The notes: a model not told the origin generated them from the letters alone. Shown: positions 9,144 to 18,589, numbered from the stretch's first letter. The stretch is DNA of 64,000 bases from Microbacterium sp. YJN-G (GCF_015040615.1 NZ_CP060402.1:2046001-2110000); one strand, 5' to 3'. A program made the numbers and translations.

Positions 9144-10811
9144 ATGCGAGGACTCCCCCAGACCCTGGTCGTGACCGGCGCCCTGCGCGCCGACCAGCTC
9201 TCCCCCGCCCTCGACGTCTACGGCGACACCCCCGAACTGCAGCGGCATCTGGTCGAATCCGGCGTGCTGTCGGAGGCCCGCCTGGCCCAGGCCGTCGCCG
9301 CCCACACCGGCCGCCGGTACTACGACCTGAACGACGTCGCCCTCGACCCCGACGTCATCTCACTGGTGCCGGGGGCGCTCTGCCGCCGGTACAGCCTGCT
9401 GCCGCTCGAGAAGGTGCGCAGCCACCTGATCGTCGCGATGGTCGATCCTACCGACATCATCGCCCTCGACGACATCTCCAGCATGACCGACCTGCGCGTC
9501 GAGCCCGTCGTCGTGGCCGCCGACGCGCTGCAGCAGGCCTTCGACCGCTACCTGCGCTCGGATGACGAGCTCAACGACCTCTCCGAGCAGATCGGCGCGT
9601 CGCTGACCACCTCCGGGGTCGCGTTCACCGCGAACCTCGAGGAGCAGGATGCCGACGCGCCGGTCGTCCGCTTCGTGAACCTGCTGATCGCACAGGCCAT
9701 CAGCGACCGCGCCAGCGACATCCACATCGAGCCCGGCGAGCACCAGCTGACCGTCCGGTTCCGCATCGACGGCGTGCTGCACGAGATGCAGCGCGCCGAC
9801 CGCAGCATCCAGGACGGCATCATCTCCCGCCTGAAGATCATGTCGTCCATCGACATCGCCGAGCGGCGCCGCCCCCAGGACGGACGGCTGTCGGTGCAGC
9901 ACGAGGGCAGGCAGATCGACCTACGCGTCGCGACCCTGCCGACTGTGTGGGGCGAGAAGATCGTGATGCGCATCCTCGACACCTCGGGTCAGGCGATGGC
10001 CATGAGCGACCTGATGTTCTCGCCGATCAACGACAAGCGCTTCCGCGAGGCGATCTCCCGCCCGCACGGCATGGTGCTCGTCACCGGCCCGACCGGTTCC
10101 GGCAAGTCGACCACCCTGTACACCGCGCTGCAGGAGGTCGCCGACCCGCGCGTGAACGTCATCACCGTCGAGGACCCGGTGGAGTACCGGATGGCCGGCA
10201 TCAACCAGGTGCAGGTCAACCAGCGCGCCGGTCTCACCTTCCAGTCGGCGCTGCGGTCGATCCTGCGCTCCGACCCCGACGTCGTGCTGGTCGGCGAGAT
10301 CCGCGACGCGGAGACGGCGAACATCTCCATCGAGGCCTCGCTCACCGGGCACCTGGTGCTCTCGACACTGCACACCAACGATGCACCGAGCGCGCTGACC
10401 CGGCTCACCGAGATGGGTTCCGAGCCGTTCCTGGTGGCGACCGCCCTCACCGCGGTCGTCGCGCAGCGCCTCGCCCGCCGGCTGTGCACGCGCTGCCGCG
10501 AGCCGCTCGCCGAGCCGCCCGAGGTGCTCGTCTCGCTCGGCTTCCCCACCGACCGCTTCGACGCCTCGGGGCTGCACCGGGCAGTCGGCTGCACGATCTG
10601 CTCGGGCACCGGCTATCGCGGCCGGCTCGCGCTGCACGAGGTGATGACGCTGACCGAGGAGATCGAGCAGCTGCTGGTCACGCATGCCACGGGCACCGAG
10701 ATCCGCCAGGCGGCGCTCGATCAGGGCATGGTGGCGCTGCGCGACGACGGCTGGCGCAAGGCCGCGCAGGGCCTCACCACGATCGAAGAGGTGCTGCGCG
10801 TGTCGGTGTGA
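9144..10811 (+). CDS. pilB: Type IV pilus assembly ATPase PilB
   Basis: A 555-residue GspE/PilB ATPase that powers pilus extension. Features: N-terminal MshE/GspEII-like domain (1-160), Walker A GPTGSGKS (315-322), Asp-box/Walker B around SILRSDPDVVLVGEIRD, His-box LVLSTLHTN, and a zinc-binding tetracysteine pair (Cys448, Cys451, Cys483, Cys486). A consensus AGGAGG precedes the ATG. It is convergent with pilC, with 6 bases between the stops, so PilB and the rest of the machine use separate promoters. The 129-base gap upstream must carry its promoter; I see no clear -10/-35. Confidence 0.95.
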   Translation: MRGLPQTLVVTGALRADQLSPALDVYGDTPELQRHLVESGVLSEARLAQAVAAHTGRRYYDLNDVALDPDVISLVPGALCRRYSLLPLEKVRSHLIVAMVDPTDIIALDDISSMTDLRVEPVVVAADALQQAFDRYLRSDDELNDLSEQIGASLTTSGVAFTANLEEQDADAPVVRFVNLLIAQAISDRASDIHIEPGEHQLTVRFRIDGVLHEMQRADRSIQDGIISRLKIMSSIDIAERRRPQDGRLSVQHEGRQIDLRVATLPTVWGEKIVMRILDTSGQAMAMSDLMFSPINDKRFREAISRPHGMVLVTGPTGSGKSTTLYTALQEVADPRVNVITVEDPVEYRMAGINQVQVNQRAGLTFQSALRSILRSDPDVVLVGEIRDAETANISIEASLTGHLVLSTLHTNDAPSALTRLTEMGSEPFLVATALTAVVAQRLARRLCTRCREPLAEPPEVLVSLGFPTDRFDASGLHRAVGCTICSGTGYRGRLALHEVMTLTEEIEQLLVTHATGTEIRQAALDQGMVALRDDGWRKAAQGLTTIEEVLRVSV

Positions 10812-10817
10812 GCGCCG

Positions 10818-12053
10818 TCATCCGGCTCCCAGCTCGCCGTACAGCGTGAAGATCGGCAGGTAGAGGGTGATCACCATGCCGCCGACGATCACGCCGATGC
10901 CGACGATGAGGATCGGCTCGATCGTCGCCGTCAGCTGCGAGGTGGCCGTATTCACCTCGTCCTCGTAGAAGTCGGCGACGCTGGCGAGCATCTCCGACAG
11001 CGTTCCGGCCTCCTCTCCCACCGAGACCATCTGCGCCACGATGGGCGGGAAGACGGCCGCCTTCGCCAGTGGCACCGAGAACGAGCGCCCTTCGCGCACC
11101 GACTCCTGCACGTCTTCGAGTGCCTTCTCGATCGCCCAGTTGTTCGCCGCCTGCCCGACGATCGACAGTGCCTGCAGAAGCGACACTCCTGCGTCGAGCA
11201 TCATCGACAGGTTCCGGGCGAACCGCGCCACGGCCACCTTGGTGACCAGCGACCCGAAGATCGGCAGCCGCAGCTTCACCGGGTCAACGATGCGGCGGAC
11301 CCGCTCGCTGTTGCGGTTGCGCACCCACCAGATCCAGCCGATGAACGCCACCGCGAGCAGCAGCGGCAGCACCCAGACCATGTTGTGCGAGATGGTGACG
11401 AGAAGCTGCGTCGGCGCGGGCAGCGCGGAGCCCATCCCCGAGAACATGCCCTCGAACACGGGCACGACGAAGGTGACCATGGCCAGCACGCCGAGGACGG
11501 CGATGATCATCACGATGATCGGGTAGGTCATGGCCGATTTGACCTTGTTCTGCAGCTCGGCCTCATCGGCGTAAGTGCGGGCCACCGACGACAGCGCCTG
11601 CCCGAGGAAACCGCCGAGCTCGCCGACCCTGATCACGCTCACCATCAGCGGCGGGAAGACATCGGGGTGATTGGCCAGTGCGACCGAGAAGGCCGAGCCG
11701 GACTGCACCTCGCTCTGCACGGCGGCGAGCGCCGCCCGCAGCGGCTTGTCCTCGGTCTGCTCGATGAGAATGGTCAGGGTGCGCATGAGCGGGAGCCCGG
11801 CGTTGATCAGCCCGGCCATCTGCTTCGCGAACACGGCGAGCGCCTTGGTCTTCACCCGCTTCTCGAAGCCGGGGATCGAGACGTCCTGGTTGAGCCCGGT
11901 CTTCGACACCGCCCGCACATCCAGCGGGGTGAGTCCCTGCGCCTGCAGCTTGGCGACGACCGCACTGGGTCCGGAGGCCTCCATGCTGCCCTTGATCACC
12001 CCGCCGCCGGTCCTGTCGACAGCGCGGTAGGTGTACTCCTCGATGAGTGCCAT
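10818..12053 (-). CDS. pilC: Type IV pilus inner-membrane platform protein PilC
   Basis: A 411-residue GspF/PilC protein with the two repeated GspF domains (about 70-195 and 275-400). Each has the AVFAKQMAGLINAGLPLMRTL or ARFARNLSMMLDAGVSLLQAL opening and membrane segments. It is the platform on which PilB and PilT act. Last gene of the pilus operon, starting 3 bases after pilT. Confidence 0.95.
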   Translation of the reverse strand: MALIEEYTYRAVDRTGGGVIKGSMEASGPSAVVAKLQAQGLTPLDVRAVSKTGLNQDVSIPGFEKRVKTKALAVFAKQMAGLINAGLPLMRTLTILIEQTEDKPLRAALAAVQSEVQSGSAFSVALANHPDVFPPLMVSVIRVGELGGFLGQALSSVARTYADEAELQNKVKSAMTYPIIVMIIAVLGVLAMVTFVVPVFEGMFSGMGSALPAPTQLLVTISHNMVWVLPLLLAVAFIGWIWWVRNRNSERVRRIVDPVKLRLPIFGSLVTKVAVARFARNLSMMLDAGVSLLQALSIVGQAANNWAIEKALEDVQESVREGRSFSVPLAKAAVFPPIVAQMVSVGEEAGTLSEMLASVADFYEDEVNTATSQLTATIEPILIVGIGVIVGGMVITLYLPIFTLYGELGAG

Positions 12054-12055
12054 GA

Positions 12056-13174
12056 TCAGCTCCCCCAGTCATCCGAGCCGCCCGACCAATCGCCGTCACG
12101 GATCTGCACGCGTACGCCGTCGAGGTTCTTCGGGTCCAGGGCGTGGGCGCGCGCGACCTGCGACGAGACGGTGCCCTCCGAGACGAGCCGGACGAGGTCC
12201 TGGTCGAGGGTGTGCATGCCGACCGCGGAGCCGGCCTGCATGGCGGTGTACAGCTGGGCGACCTGCCCCTCGCGGATCATGTTGGCCACGGCGGGGGTGT
12301 TGATGAGCACCTCGGTCGCGATCGTGCGTCCGTTGCTGTGCGCGAGCGGCAGCAGGGTCTGGCTGATCACCGCCTGCAGGGTGTCGCCCAGCTGGCTGCG
12401 GATCTGATCCTGCTGCTCGGAGGAGAACGCGTCGACGATGCGGTTGATGCTCTTGGCCGCGCCCTGCGTGTGCAGGGTGGAGAGCACCAGGTGCCCGGTC
12501 TCGGCGGCCGACAACGCGGTCGAGATGGAGACCGGGTCGCGCAGCTCTCCGATCAGGATCACGTCGGGGTCCTGCCGCAGGACGCGTCGCAGCGCCTCGG
12601 CGAACGAGGCGGTGTCCGATCCGATCTCGCGCTGGTGGATCAGGGAGCGCCGGCTGGTGTGCTGGAACTCGATCGGATCCTCGACGGTGATGATGTGCGC
12701 GGGGCGGGTGCCGTTGATGAGATCGACCATGGCCGTGAGGGTGGTCGACTTGCCCGATCCGGTCGGCCCGGTGACGAGCACCAGTCCGCGCGGCTTCAGT
12801 GCGAGGTCGCGGATGATCTGCGGCGCACCGAGCTGCTCGAGCGTGTACACCTTGCTGGGGATTAGCCGCAGGGCCGCGGCGACCGCACCGACCTGCCGGA
12901 ACACGTTCACGCGGAAGCGGCCGATCCCGACGGCGCCGTACGACAGGTCGACCTCGCCGTGCGCGCGGAAGTCCTGCTCCTGGCTGGGCGACATGATCGC
13001 GTGCATCGCCGGTTCCAGCCAGCCTCCTGGTGTCGGATCCGGGAATCCGGGGATCGGCACCATGGCGCCGTCGACCCGCATCAGAGGCGGATGCTCGCTG
13101 GTGAGGTGCACGTCGGATGCTCCGGCGGCGGCCGACGCCGCGAGCATCGCATCCAGGGTCGTCTCGGTCATCAT
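12056..13174 (-). CDS. pilT: Type IV pilus retraction ATPase PilT
   Basis: A 372-residue retraction ATPase with Walker A GPTGSGKS (136-143), Asp box LRRVLRQDPDVILIGELRD, and the His box LVLSTLHTQGAAKSINRIVDAF. No zinc-binding cysteines, as usual for PilT. Starts in an ATGATG context overlapping the pilO stop. Its presence predicts dynamic, retractable pili (twitching or DNA uptake) rather than a static Tad-type pilus. Confidence 0.95.
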   Translation of the reverse strand: MMTETTLDAMLAASAAAGASDVHLTSEHPPLMRVDGAMVPIPGFPDPTPGGWLEPAMHAIMSPSQEQDFRAHGEVDLSYGAVGIGRFRVNVFRQVGAVAAALRLIPSKVYTLEQLGAPQIIRDLALKPRGLVLVTGPTGSGKSTTLTAMVDLINGTRPAHIITVEDPIEFQHTSRRSLIHQREIGSDTASFAEALRRVLRQDPDVILIGELRDPVSISTALSAAETGHLVLSTLHTQGAAKSINRIVDAFSSEQQDQIRSQLGDTLQAVISQTLLPLAHSNGRTIATEVLINTPAVANMIREGQVAQLYTAMQAGSAVGMHTLDQDLVRLVSEGTVSSQVARAHALDPKNLDGVRVQIRDGDWSGGSDDWGS

Positions 13175-13884
13175 TGCTCCGTCCTGACGAAGGCGAGGGC
13201 GTCGAGGGTGAGGGTGTACCCGTCGGTCGCGCTGGTCATGTTGGCGTGGGTGATCCCCAGCAGGCGGGGCCCGTCGCCGAGTGCCTCGGCGAATCGGGCG
13301 GCGGATGCCGTGTCACCGGCGACGACCACGATCGAGACGGGCACCTGGGTCTCGGGTGCGGTCTGCGCTGCGGCGGGTGGGATGGCCGCAGCATCCGCCC
13401 CCTCCGGCGCCGTCGCGCCGGCGGCGGGATCGACCGGAGCCGCCTCACCGGACGCGTCTGCGGCTCCGGCGGGCTGGTCCGGTGCGGCCGGCGCGGCGGG
13501 CGCGGCCGGGTCCGCCCCCGGGGCGGTCCGCTTCGTCCACGGCTCGGGATCGGACGCCATGGCGCTGCTGATCGTCACGCCGGCGGACTGCGCGGCACGG
13601 TTGACCAGGGCGAAGACGTCGTCCAGGCGCGGATCCGCGGGGATCTGCGCGCGCAGCGCCGCCAGGTCGGCCTCGATCTCGTCGATCCGCTCGGCATCCC
13701 GCCGCAGCGCCTGCACCTGCACCTCCTGCATCTCGCTGGCACGGGCGACCTCGTCGGCCTGCGCCTGCGTGGCCCGCGATTCGAAGTAGAGCGGCATGGC
13801 GCCGAGCAGGATGCCGGCGGCGAGGATCGCCGCCACGACGACCACGCCGAGCAGATTGATGATCTGCCTGTTGAGCTGCATCAT
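13171..13884 (-). CDS. pilO: PilO-like pilus alignment protein
   Basis: About 237 residues. There is one N-terminal membrane segment (IINLLGVVVVAAILAAG), then a coiled coil (residues 40-85), an Ala/Pro-rich linker (about 120-175) and a C-terminal ferredoxin-like part (VSIVVVAGDTASAARFAEAL). The function is inferred from position after pilM and pilN and from this architecture. Two adjacent ATGs (13884 and 13881) are possible: the first gives an ATGA overlap with pilN, while the second has better spacing from the GGAGGAGG. Confidence 0.75.
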   Translation of the reverse strand: MMQLNRQIINLLGVVVVAAILAAGILLGAMPLYFESRATQAQADEVARASEMQEVQVQALRRDAERIDEIEADLAALRAQIPADPRLDDVFALVNRAAQSAGVTISSAMASDPEPWTKRTAPGADPAAPAAPAAPDQPAGAADASGEAAPVDPAAGATAPEGADAAAIPPAAAQTAPETQVPVSIVVVAGDTASAARFAEALGDGPRLLGITHANMTSATDGYTLTLDALAFVRTEQ

Positions 13885-14552
13885 TCCTCCTCCGGTGCTG
13901 CGGTGTAGAGCGACTGGTCGAATGTCACGGTCAGCAGGTAGCCGTACCGGGTCGGCTCGCCCTCGCCGCCACTCGTCCCGCCGGCGGAGGTGAGCTCTCG
14001 TCCGTCGGCATCCATCACGCCGGGCAGCTGACGGTAGGCGCGGATCACGTCGACGATCTCCACCGGCCGCGGGCTGGACAGCATCACCTGACCGGTGAGC
14101 CCGACTTCGGCCGCCGGCTCCTCCCCCTCGGGCACCCCGCCGGTCGTGAGGTCGAACCCTTCGAGCACGACGCCGTCGGGCAGGCCCGAGGTGAGGGCGC
14201 GATGCAGGGCCACCCAGTCGAGGTCGACGGCCGTGGCCGAGGTGCGGAACGCCTCGAGTGCGCGCTGCGTCGCGAGTGCTCCCGAGACCTCGGACAGCTC
14301 TGCCAGCTCGGCCAGCACCGCGGTGTTGCGCTCCTGCTCGGCCATCAGCCGCTGCCCCGCCACCAGCCGCAGCGCGGCGGCGCCGCCGATGAGCAGCACG
14401 ACCACCAGCAGCGCGCCGAGCAGTCCGGTCGCCCACCGCAGCATGAGGCGGATACGCCCGCGGCGCTCGAGCTCGCCCTGGGGCATGAGGTTGACGCGCG
14501 CGACCCCGCCGACGGCGAGCACGGTCTGGTCGCTCTTCGGGGTGAGTCTCAT
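13881..14552 (-). CDS. pilN: PilN-like pilus alignment protein
   Basis: A 223-residue bitopic protein. The N-terminal VARVNLMPQGELERR resembles the conserved PilN 'INLLP' segment that docks into the groove of PilM. A membrane helix (LLGALLVVVLLIGGAAAL), a coiled coil and a PilN-type fold follow. It overlaps pilM by 4 bases and pilO by 4 bases. Confidence 0.85.
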   Translation of the reverse strand: MRLTPKSDQTVLAVGGVARVNLMPQGELERRGRIRLMLRWATGLLGALLVVVLLIGGAAALRLVAGQRLMAEQERNTAVLAELAELSEVSGALATQRALEAFRTSATAVDLDWVALHRALTSGLPDGVVLEGFDLTTGGVPEGEEPAAEVGLTGQVMLSSPRPVEIVDVIRAYRQLPGVMDADGRELTSAGGTSGGEGEPTRYGYLLTVTFDQSLYTAAPEEE

Positions 14553-15580
14553 GATCGTCCCTCTCCCAGGACAACCCCGATCGTCGTGACGAAATTGAGG
14601 TCGTGGTCACCGTGTGGTTCGAAGGACTGTTTTTCGAAGGGCTGCTTCGACGCGATCACGTCGGACAGCCGCAGCGGGGTGAGTTCCGAGGGCAGTTCGG
14701 ACGTGAGCGCCGCCATCATCCCCGGCACGGCGATGCCCGCCCCGCTGATGTGCACCGCCGTGACCGGTTCCGAGCTGCGCCTGTCGCGGTAGAACGAGAT
14801 TGTCGAGTTCAGCCTCTCGACGAGATCGCGGACGGCGGGTTCGAGCGATGCTCCCCGGCCGAACCGCGAGCGCAGCGCGGGCGCGAAGACGCCGCCTTCG
14901 TCGTCGGGTTCGACGGCCGGCACCGTCTCGGGCGAGCGCTCGCGCACGGCGGCGGTGGGCAGATCCAGGGCGATGATGCGCACGAACCGCGGCACACCGG
15001 CGGCGGCGACGACGACATAGGTGGTGTGGTCGCCGACGTGGATCATCCCGACGGGCTCCCCGCCGGGTGCGATGGCATGCGCGACCCGGGCCAGGCCGAA
15101 CGGGGCGAGGTCGACGCGCTCGACGGTCAGCTTCGCCTTGGTCGCGGCGGCGATCAGCTGCTCGACTGTCTCGGACACCGCGGCGACCAGCAGCCCGCTC
15201 ACGCGGTCGTCGGTCTGCGTAGCCGGGTAGAAGTCCAGCACCGCCTGCTCGACGGGCACGGGCAGCAGATCCTGCACCTGATACGGCAGCGCCTGGCGCA
15301 GCAGGTCGGCGCGCATCACCTCGGTGCTGTACTCGCGGACGAGGATGCGGCGGTTGCCGATGCCGAGCACGACCCGGCGGCCCTTGATGCCGGCGCGGGT
15401 CCAGAGCTGACGCAGCGCCATGGCCACGGCATCCACGTCGAGCACCTCGGAGTCCTTCGCCGCCCCGGGCGGCAGCGGCACCTCGCCGCGAGCGAGCAGC
15501 ACCGGGTTGCGGCCGGCGGTGATCTCGACCGCCCGCACGCTCTCCTCGGTGATCTCGAGTCCGATGTGCGTGTTGGCCAT
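14549..15580 (-). CDS. pilM: Type IV pilus ATP-binding protein PilM
   Basis: An actin-like cytoplasmic protein of 343 residues. HIGLEITEESVRAVEI is the phosphate-1 motif, GRRVVLGIGNRRILVREYSTEV follows, and the GAGIAVPGMMAAL adenosine motif is near the C-terminus. It binds the PilN N-terminus on the inner face of the membrane. The ATG at 15580 has GGAGG 7 bases upstream. A GTG at 15586, overlapping the preceding mini-ORF stop, is the alternative. Confidence 0.9.
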   Translation of the reverse strand: MANTHIGLEITEESVRAVEITAGRNPVLLARGEVPLPPGAAKDSEVLDVDAVAMALRQLWTRAGIKGRRVVLGIGNRRILVREYSTEVMRADLLRQALPYQVQDLLPVPVEQAVLDFYPATQTDDRVSGLLVAAVSETVEQLIAAATKAKLTVERVDLAPFGLARVAHAIAPGGEPVGMIHVGDHTTYVVVAAAGVPRFVRIIALDLPTAAVRERSPETVPAVEPDDEGGVFAPALRSRFGRGASLEPAVRDLVERLNSTISFYRDRRSSEPVTAVHISGAGIAVPGMMAALTSELPSELTPLRLSDVIASKQPFEKQSFEPHGDHDLNFVTTIGVVLGEGRS

Positions 15581-15582
15581 GC

Positions 15583-15648
15583 TCACTCCTCCTTCTGCCT
15601 CGTGATGTCGATCTGGGTTGTGCTGTCGTCGCTCTGGAAGCCGTTCAT
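15583..15648 (-). CDS. Possible 21-residue mini-ORF between pilD and pilM
   Basis: The sequence from ATG at 15648 to TGA at 15583 encodes 21 residues starting MNGFQSDDSTTQ and ending ITRQKEE. The start overlaps the pilD stop as ATGA, and the end abuts pilM's ribosome binding site. It may only keep ribosomes moving into pilM. No homology is recognisable at this length. Confidence 0.35.
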   Translation of the reverse strand: MNGFQSDDSTTQIDITRQKEE

Positions 15649-16520
15649 GCCGGGATCACCAGCCGCAGGTACCAGTCCGACAGCGGCTGCCCGAACACGA
15701 TTCCCGTCCACGCGCCGAGCAGCATCCACGGGCCGAATGGGATCGCCGTGCGCCTGCTCGCGCGTCGCAACAGCATCAGCACCGCCCCGTACACCCCGCC
15801 GAGCACGAACGCCGCGAACACCCCGACCACGACCACGCCCCAGCCGAAGCCGATTCCGCCTGGGCCGATCCAGCCGAGGTGAAGGCCGATCAGCGCCGCG
15901 AGCTTCACATCGCCGCCGCCCATGGCATCCGGTCGCAGCAGCCGCACCAGCTGGTAGGCGAGAGACACGGCGGCCGCCGCGGCGAGCGCGCGCAGCAGGC
16001 GTGCCCAGTCCGCGCCGAGCAGGCACGCGAGCGTGAGCAGCCCGATGCCCACGGCCAGGGCGGGCAGCACGATCGCTTTCGGCAGCCGGAAGGTGTCGAG
16101 ATCGATCACCGCCAGCACGATGGATGCCGCGGCGAAGCTCAGGTAGGCGGCGGCGACCGCGACCGTGGCACCCCAGCTGCCGCCGCCGGTCAGAGGTCCG
16201 GTCAGTGACCCGGTCGCGACGAGCAGGGCCACGCCGATGAACGCCGCAGCCGTGAGCGCCTCGATCAGGGGGTATCGGGCCGCGATCCGGCCGCTGCACT
16301 CCCGGCAACGGCCGCGCAGGCCGACCCACGACGCGACGGGGATGTTCTGCCACCAGCGCACCGGTGCGTCGCAGCGCGGGCAGCGGCTCTCCCTGGCCAG
16401 CGGGATGCCCGCGGGCACCCGGTACGCGACGACGTTGAGGAAGGATCCGATGGCGAGGCCGAGCAGCCCCACCCAGATCAGCACGACCCAGATCGGCACG
16501 ACCGGCAGCACGGGAGTCAT
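15645..16520 (-). CDS. pilD: Prepilin peptidase/N-methyltransferase PilD
   Basis: A 291-residue bifunctional A24 enzyme. The N-terminal cytoplasmic methyltransferase domain has two CxxC pairs (SRCPRCDAP and GRCRECSGR). The peptidase aspartates lie in VIDLDTFRLPK and GGGDVKLAALIG. It cleaves the class III leaders of PilA, PilV and PilW in this operon and methylates the new N-terminus. Multiple membrane segments. It overlaps the mini-ORF by 4 bases and is 3 bases after the pilX-like gene. Confidence 0.95.
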   Translation of the reverse strand: MTPVLPVVPIWVVLIWVGLLGLAIGSFLNVVAYRVPAGIPLARESRCPRCDAPVRWWQNIPVASWVGLRGRCRECSGRIAARYPLIEALTAAAFIGVALLVATGSLTGPLTGGGSWGATVAVAAAYLSFAAASIVLAVIDLDTFRLPKAIVLPALAVGIGLLTLACLLGADWARLLRALAAAAAVSLAYQLVRLLRPDAMGGGDVKLAALIGLHLGWIGPGGIGFGWGVVVVGVFAAFVLGGVYGAVLMLLRRASRRTAIPFGPWMLLGAWTGIVFGQPLSDWYLRLVIPA

Positions 16521-16523
16521 GGG

Positions 16524-18065
16524 TCACCTCTCCCGCTGGGTGATGAGCGGACCCAGCTGCTGCGTCGGCGGAGGCGGCGGGGTCTCGTCCTCCGCGGCGT
16601 CCTTCACGCTGCAGCCGAGTCCGAGGATAGGCTCCCAGGCCATGTTCTGGCAGGTGAACTCGGGGTGCACCCACTTCTCGTCGCCGTCGTAGTTCGAGTA
16701 GAACTGGCCGTTGAAGTTGATGTGGCTGACCGAGCCGAGACCGCACGGCGAGTACAGCATCATCCGCACCTGCGCGGTGGCGGGAAGGCTCAGGCTGTCG
16801 GTCGACGAGCCGGTGATGCAGTCGGGTGCGTCGTTGCCGAGCACCGCGTCGCCGTGGATGAAGAACAGCTGCGGCTGCGGCACGAGCACCGAGGTGAGGC
16901 TGCCCGAGATCACGATCGACATGGTGGATGCCGGTGGCACGAGGAAGAGCGCATCATGCGCCACCTGTCCACCGGACAGGCGCACGGTGACGGGTCCCGT
17001 GCAAGCGGTGTAGTCGATGCCGACCCGCGTGTACGGGGCCGTCAGTGGCTGCTTCAGCGCGGTCATCACGTCGGTGCCGTTGCACGGCCCCTCGAACCAG
17101 CGCACGTCGCCGCCCCAGGTCGCCCGGTCGATGGGCACGTCCAGCCACCGGGTCATGTCGAAGACCTTCTCGAGCGTGGGGTTGAACACCGCCGGGGTGC
17201 CCGCGTTGGCCGTGACCGTTCCGGCGACCGTGCCGGGCGCGACGCTTGCGGCGCCGCCCGCCGTGGCATTGCCTGCGGCCGACCCCGCGGTGGTGTTGAT
17301 GGCGCCGTTGGCGGTCAGGCTGCCGCCGACGATCGCCTTGTTCGAGGTCATCGAGATGGAGCCGCCCGCGACCACGTCACCGGTGATGCTGACGTCGGCG
17401 CCGTTGCCGAGATTGGCGTTCCCGCGCACGTAGACGCTGCCGTCGATCACGCATTTGGCGCTGACGCTGAAGTCGCCGCTGGTGAGCCACAGGTCTCCGG
17501 TGATCGTGCTCTGCGCATTGCACTCGTAGTTGCCCGAACGCATCACGAGGTCGCCCTCGTACTGCGACTGGGTGGCGGTGAACGCGCCGTCGAAGTAGGC
17601 CATGGTGCCGCCCGGCTGCCCGGGGTAGAAGACCTGCCAGGTGTACACCGACGTCACCACGGAGGTGGCGCCCGCCGGCCCCGTGCCGGTGGATTCGATC
17701 ACGACGAAGCGCGAGTCGATGGTCGGGCAGGCGCTCACGAGCCCCGGGTCGTCGAAGCTCGCGGGCTGCGCGCCGGTCGTCGTCTTCACCCGGAACGTGT
17801 AGTCGGGGTCGGTTCCCGATCCGCTGGTGACGCAGGCGCCCTGGGCGATCGCGGCGACTGCGGCGTCGCGCCCGGATTCGGCGGCGACGAAGGCGCCGGT
17901 GCGGTCGCGGTTGGTCTGGTTGGCGCCGATCGTGAACACCACGGCGGCCGCGATCGACGCGACGACGATGAAGCCGACGAGCATGACGATGAGCACCGTG
18001 ACCAGCACGGCGCCGCGGTCGTCGTCGCGCCGGCCGCGCCATCCTCTCGTTCGGATCACCAGCAT
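16524..18065 (-). CDS. PilX-like pilus-associated protein with repetitive beta region
   Basis: A 513-residue protein. Residues 18-55 (RGAVLVTVLIVMLVGFIVVA, then GANQTNRDRTGAFVAAESG) match a PilX-type N-terminus: one hydrophobic helix without a canonical class III cleavage site. Residues about 180-300 are a run of short G-rich strands (ITGDLWLTSGDFSV, GSVYVRGNANLG, ITGDVVAGGSISM, GGSLTANGAINTT) that look like a right-handed beta-helix or bactofilin-like stack. The C-terminal third has paired cysteines and an aromatic cap, and ends in a PPPPP linker. Probably a surface or tip component of the pilus. The start overlaps pilW by 10 bases. Confidence 0.7.
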   Translation of the reverse strand: MLVIRTRGWRGRRDDDRGAVLVTVLIVMLVGFIVVASIAAAVVFTIGANQTNRDRTGAFVAAESGRDAAVAAIAQGACVTSGSGTDPDYTFRVKTTTGAQPASFDDPGLVSACPTIDSRFVVIESTGTGPAGATSVVTSVYTWQVFYPGQPGGTMAYFDGAFTATQSQYEGDLVMRSGNYECNAQSTITGDLWLTSGDFSVSAKCVIDGSVYVRGNANLGNGADVSITGDVVAGGSISMTSNKAIVGGSLTANGAINTTAGSAAGNATAGGAASVAPGTVAGTVTANAGTPAVFNPTLEKVFDMTRWLDVPIDRATWGGDVRWFEGPCNGTDVMTALKQPLTAPYTRVGIDYTACTGPVTVRLSGGQVAHDALFLVPPASTMSIVISGSLTSVLVPQPQLFFIHGDAVLGNDAPDCITGSSTDSLSLPATAQVRMMLYSPCGLGSVSHINFNGQFYSNYDGDEKWVHPEFTCQNMAWEPILGLGCSVKDAAEDETPPPPPTQQLGPLITQRER

Positions 18066-18589
18066 GTTCTCGCCTGTCCGGTCGAGATGGAGCGCAGCGA
18101 CGCCTCTCCGGTGAAGAGCACGGGCGTCGCGTCTGTGGTCATGTCGAAGGCGTAGACCACGCCGCGACCGGCGCGCGCGACGAAGGGGTCGGAGCCGTGC
18201 GCGGCGACGCCGTCCTGCCACGCCGGCCACAGGGCCGGGTCGCCGAGCGGGGTGCTGCGCAGCGTCATCCGGATCGTGTCGCCGTCGAGGTGGAATCCCT
18301 GGCAGGTCAGCGCGCCGCCGAGCGAGGTCTGCACCTGGAGGGTGCGCTGATCGGCCGAGACGTCGATGAAGTCGGCGTTGCGCACAGCCCGCTCGATGGT
18401 GGATGCCACGATCTGTCCCTCATTGGTGGCCTGCGTGACCGAGGTGACTGTGGCCTGGGTCTGCAGGGAGTTGGCGAAGATGAGCACCGAGACGCCGAGC
18501 ACCACGGTGCCGATGAGCATCCCGATGATGAGCTCGACGAGGGTGACGCCCGCGTCGCCGGTGGTCTGGTGCACTGCGGATGCGGTCAT
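18056..18589 (-). CDS. PilW/PulJ-like minor prepilin
   Basis: A 177-residue class III prepilin. The leader ends at G in TTGDAG|VTLVELIIGMLIGTVVLG, with Glu at +5 of the mature protein, then a hydrophobic assembly helix. It overlaps the upstream pilV-like gene by 4 bases. Its role as a minor pilin in pilus initiation is inferred from operon position. Confidence 0.85.
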   Translation of the reverse strand: MTASAVHQTTGDAGVTLVELIIGMLIGTVVLGVSVLIFANSLQTQATVTSVTQATNEGQIVASTIERAVRNADFIDVSADQRTLQVQTSLGGALTCQGFHLDGDTIRMTLRSTPLGDPALWPAWQDGVAAHGSDPFVARAGRGVVYAFDMTTDATPVLFTGEASLRSISTGQARTCW

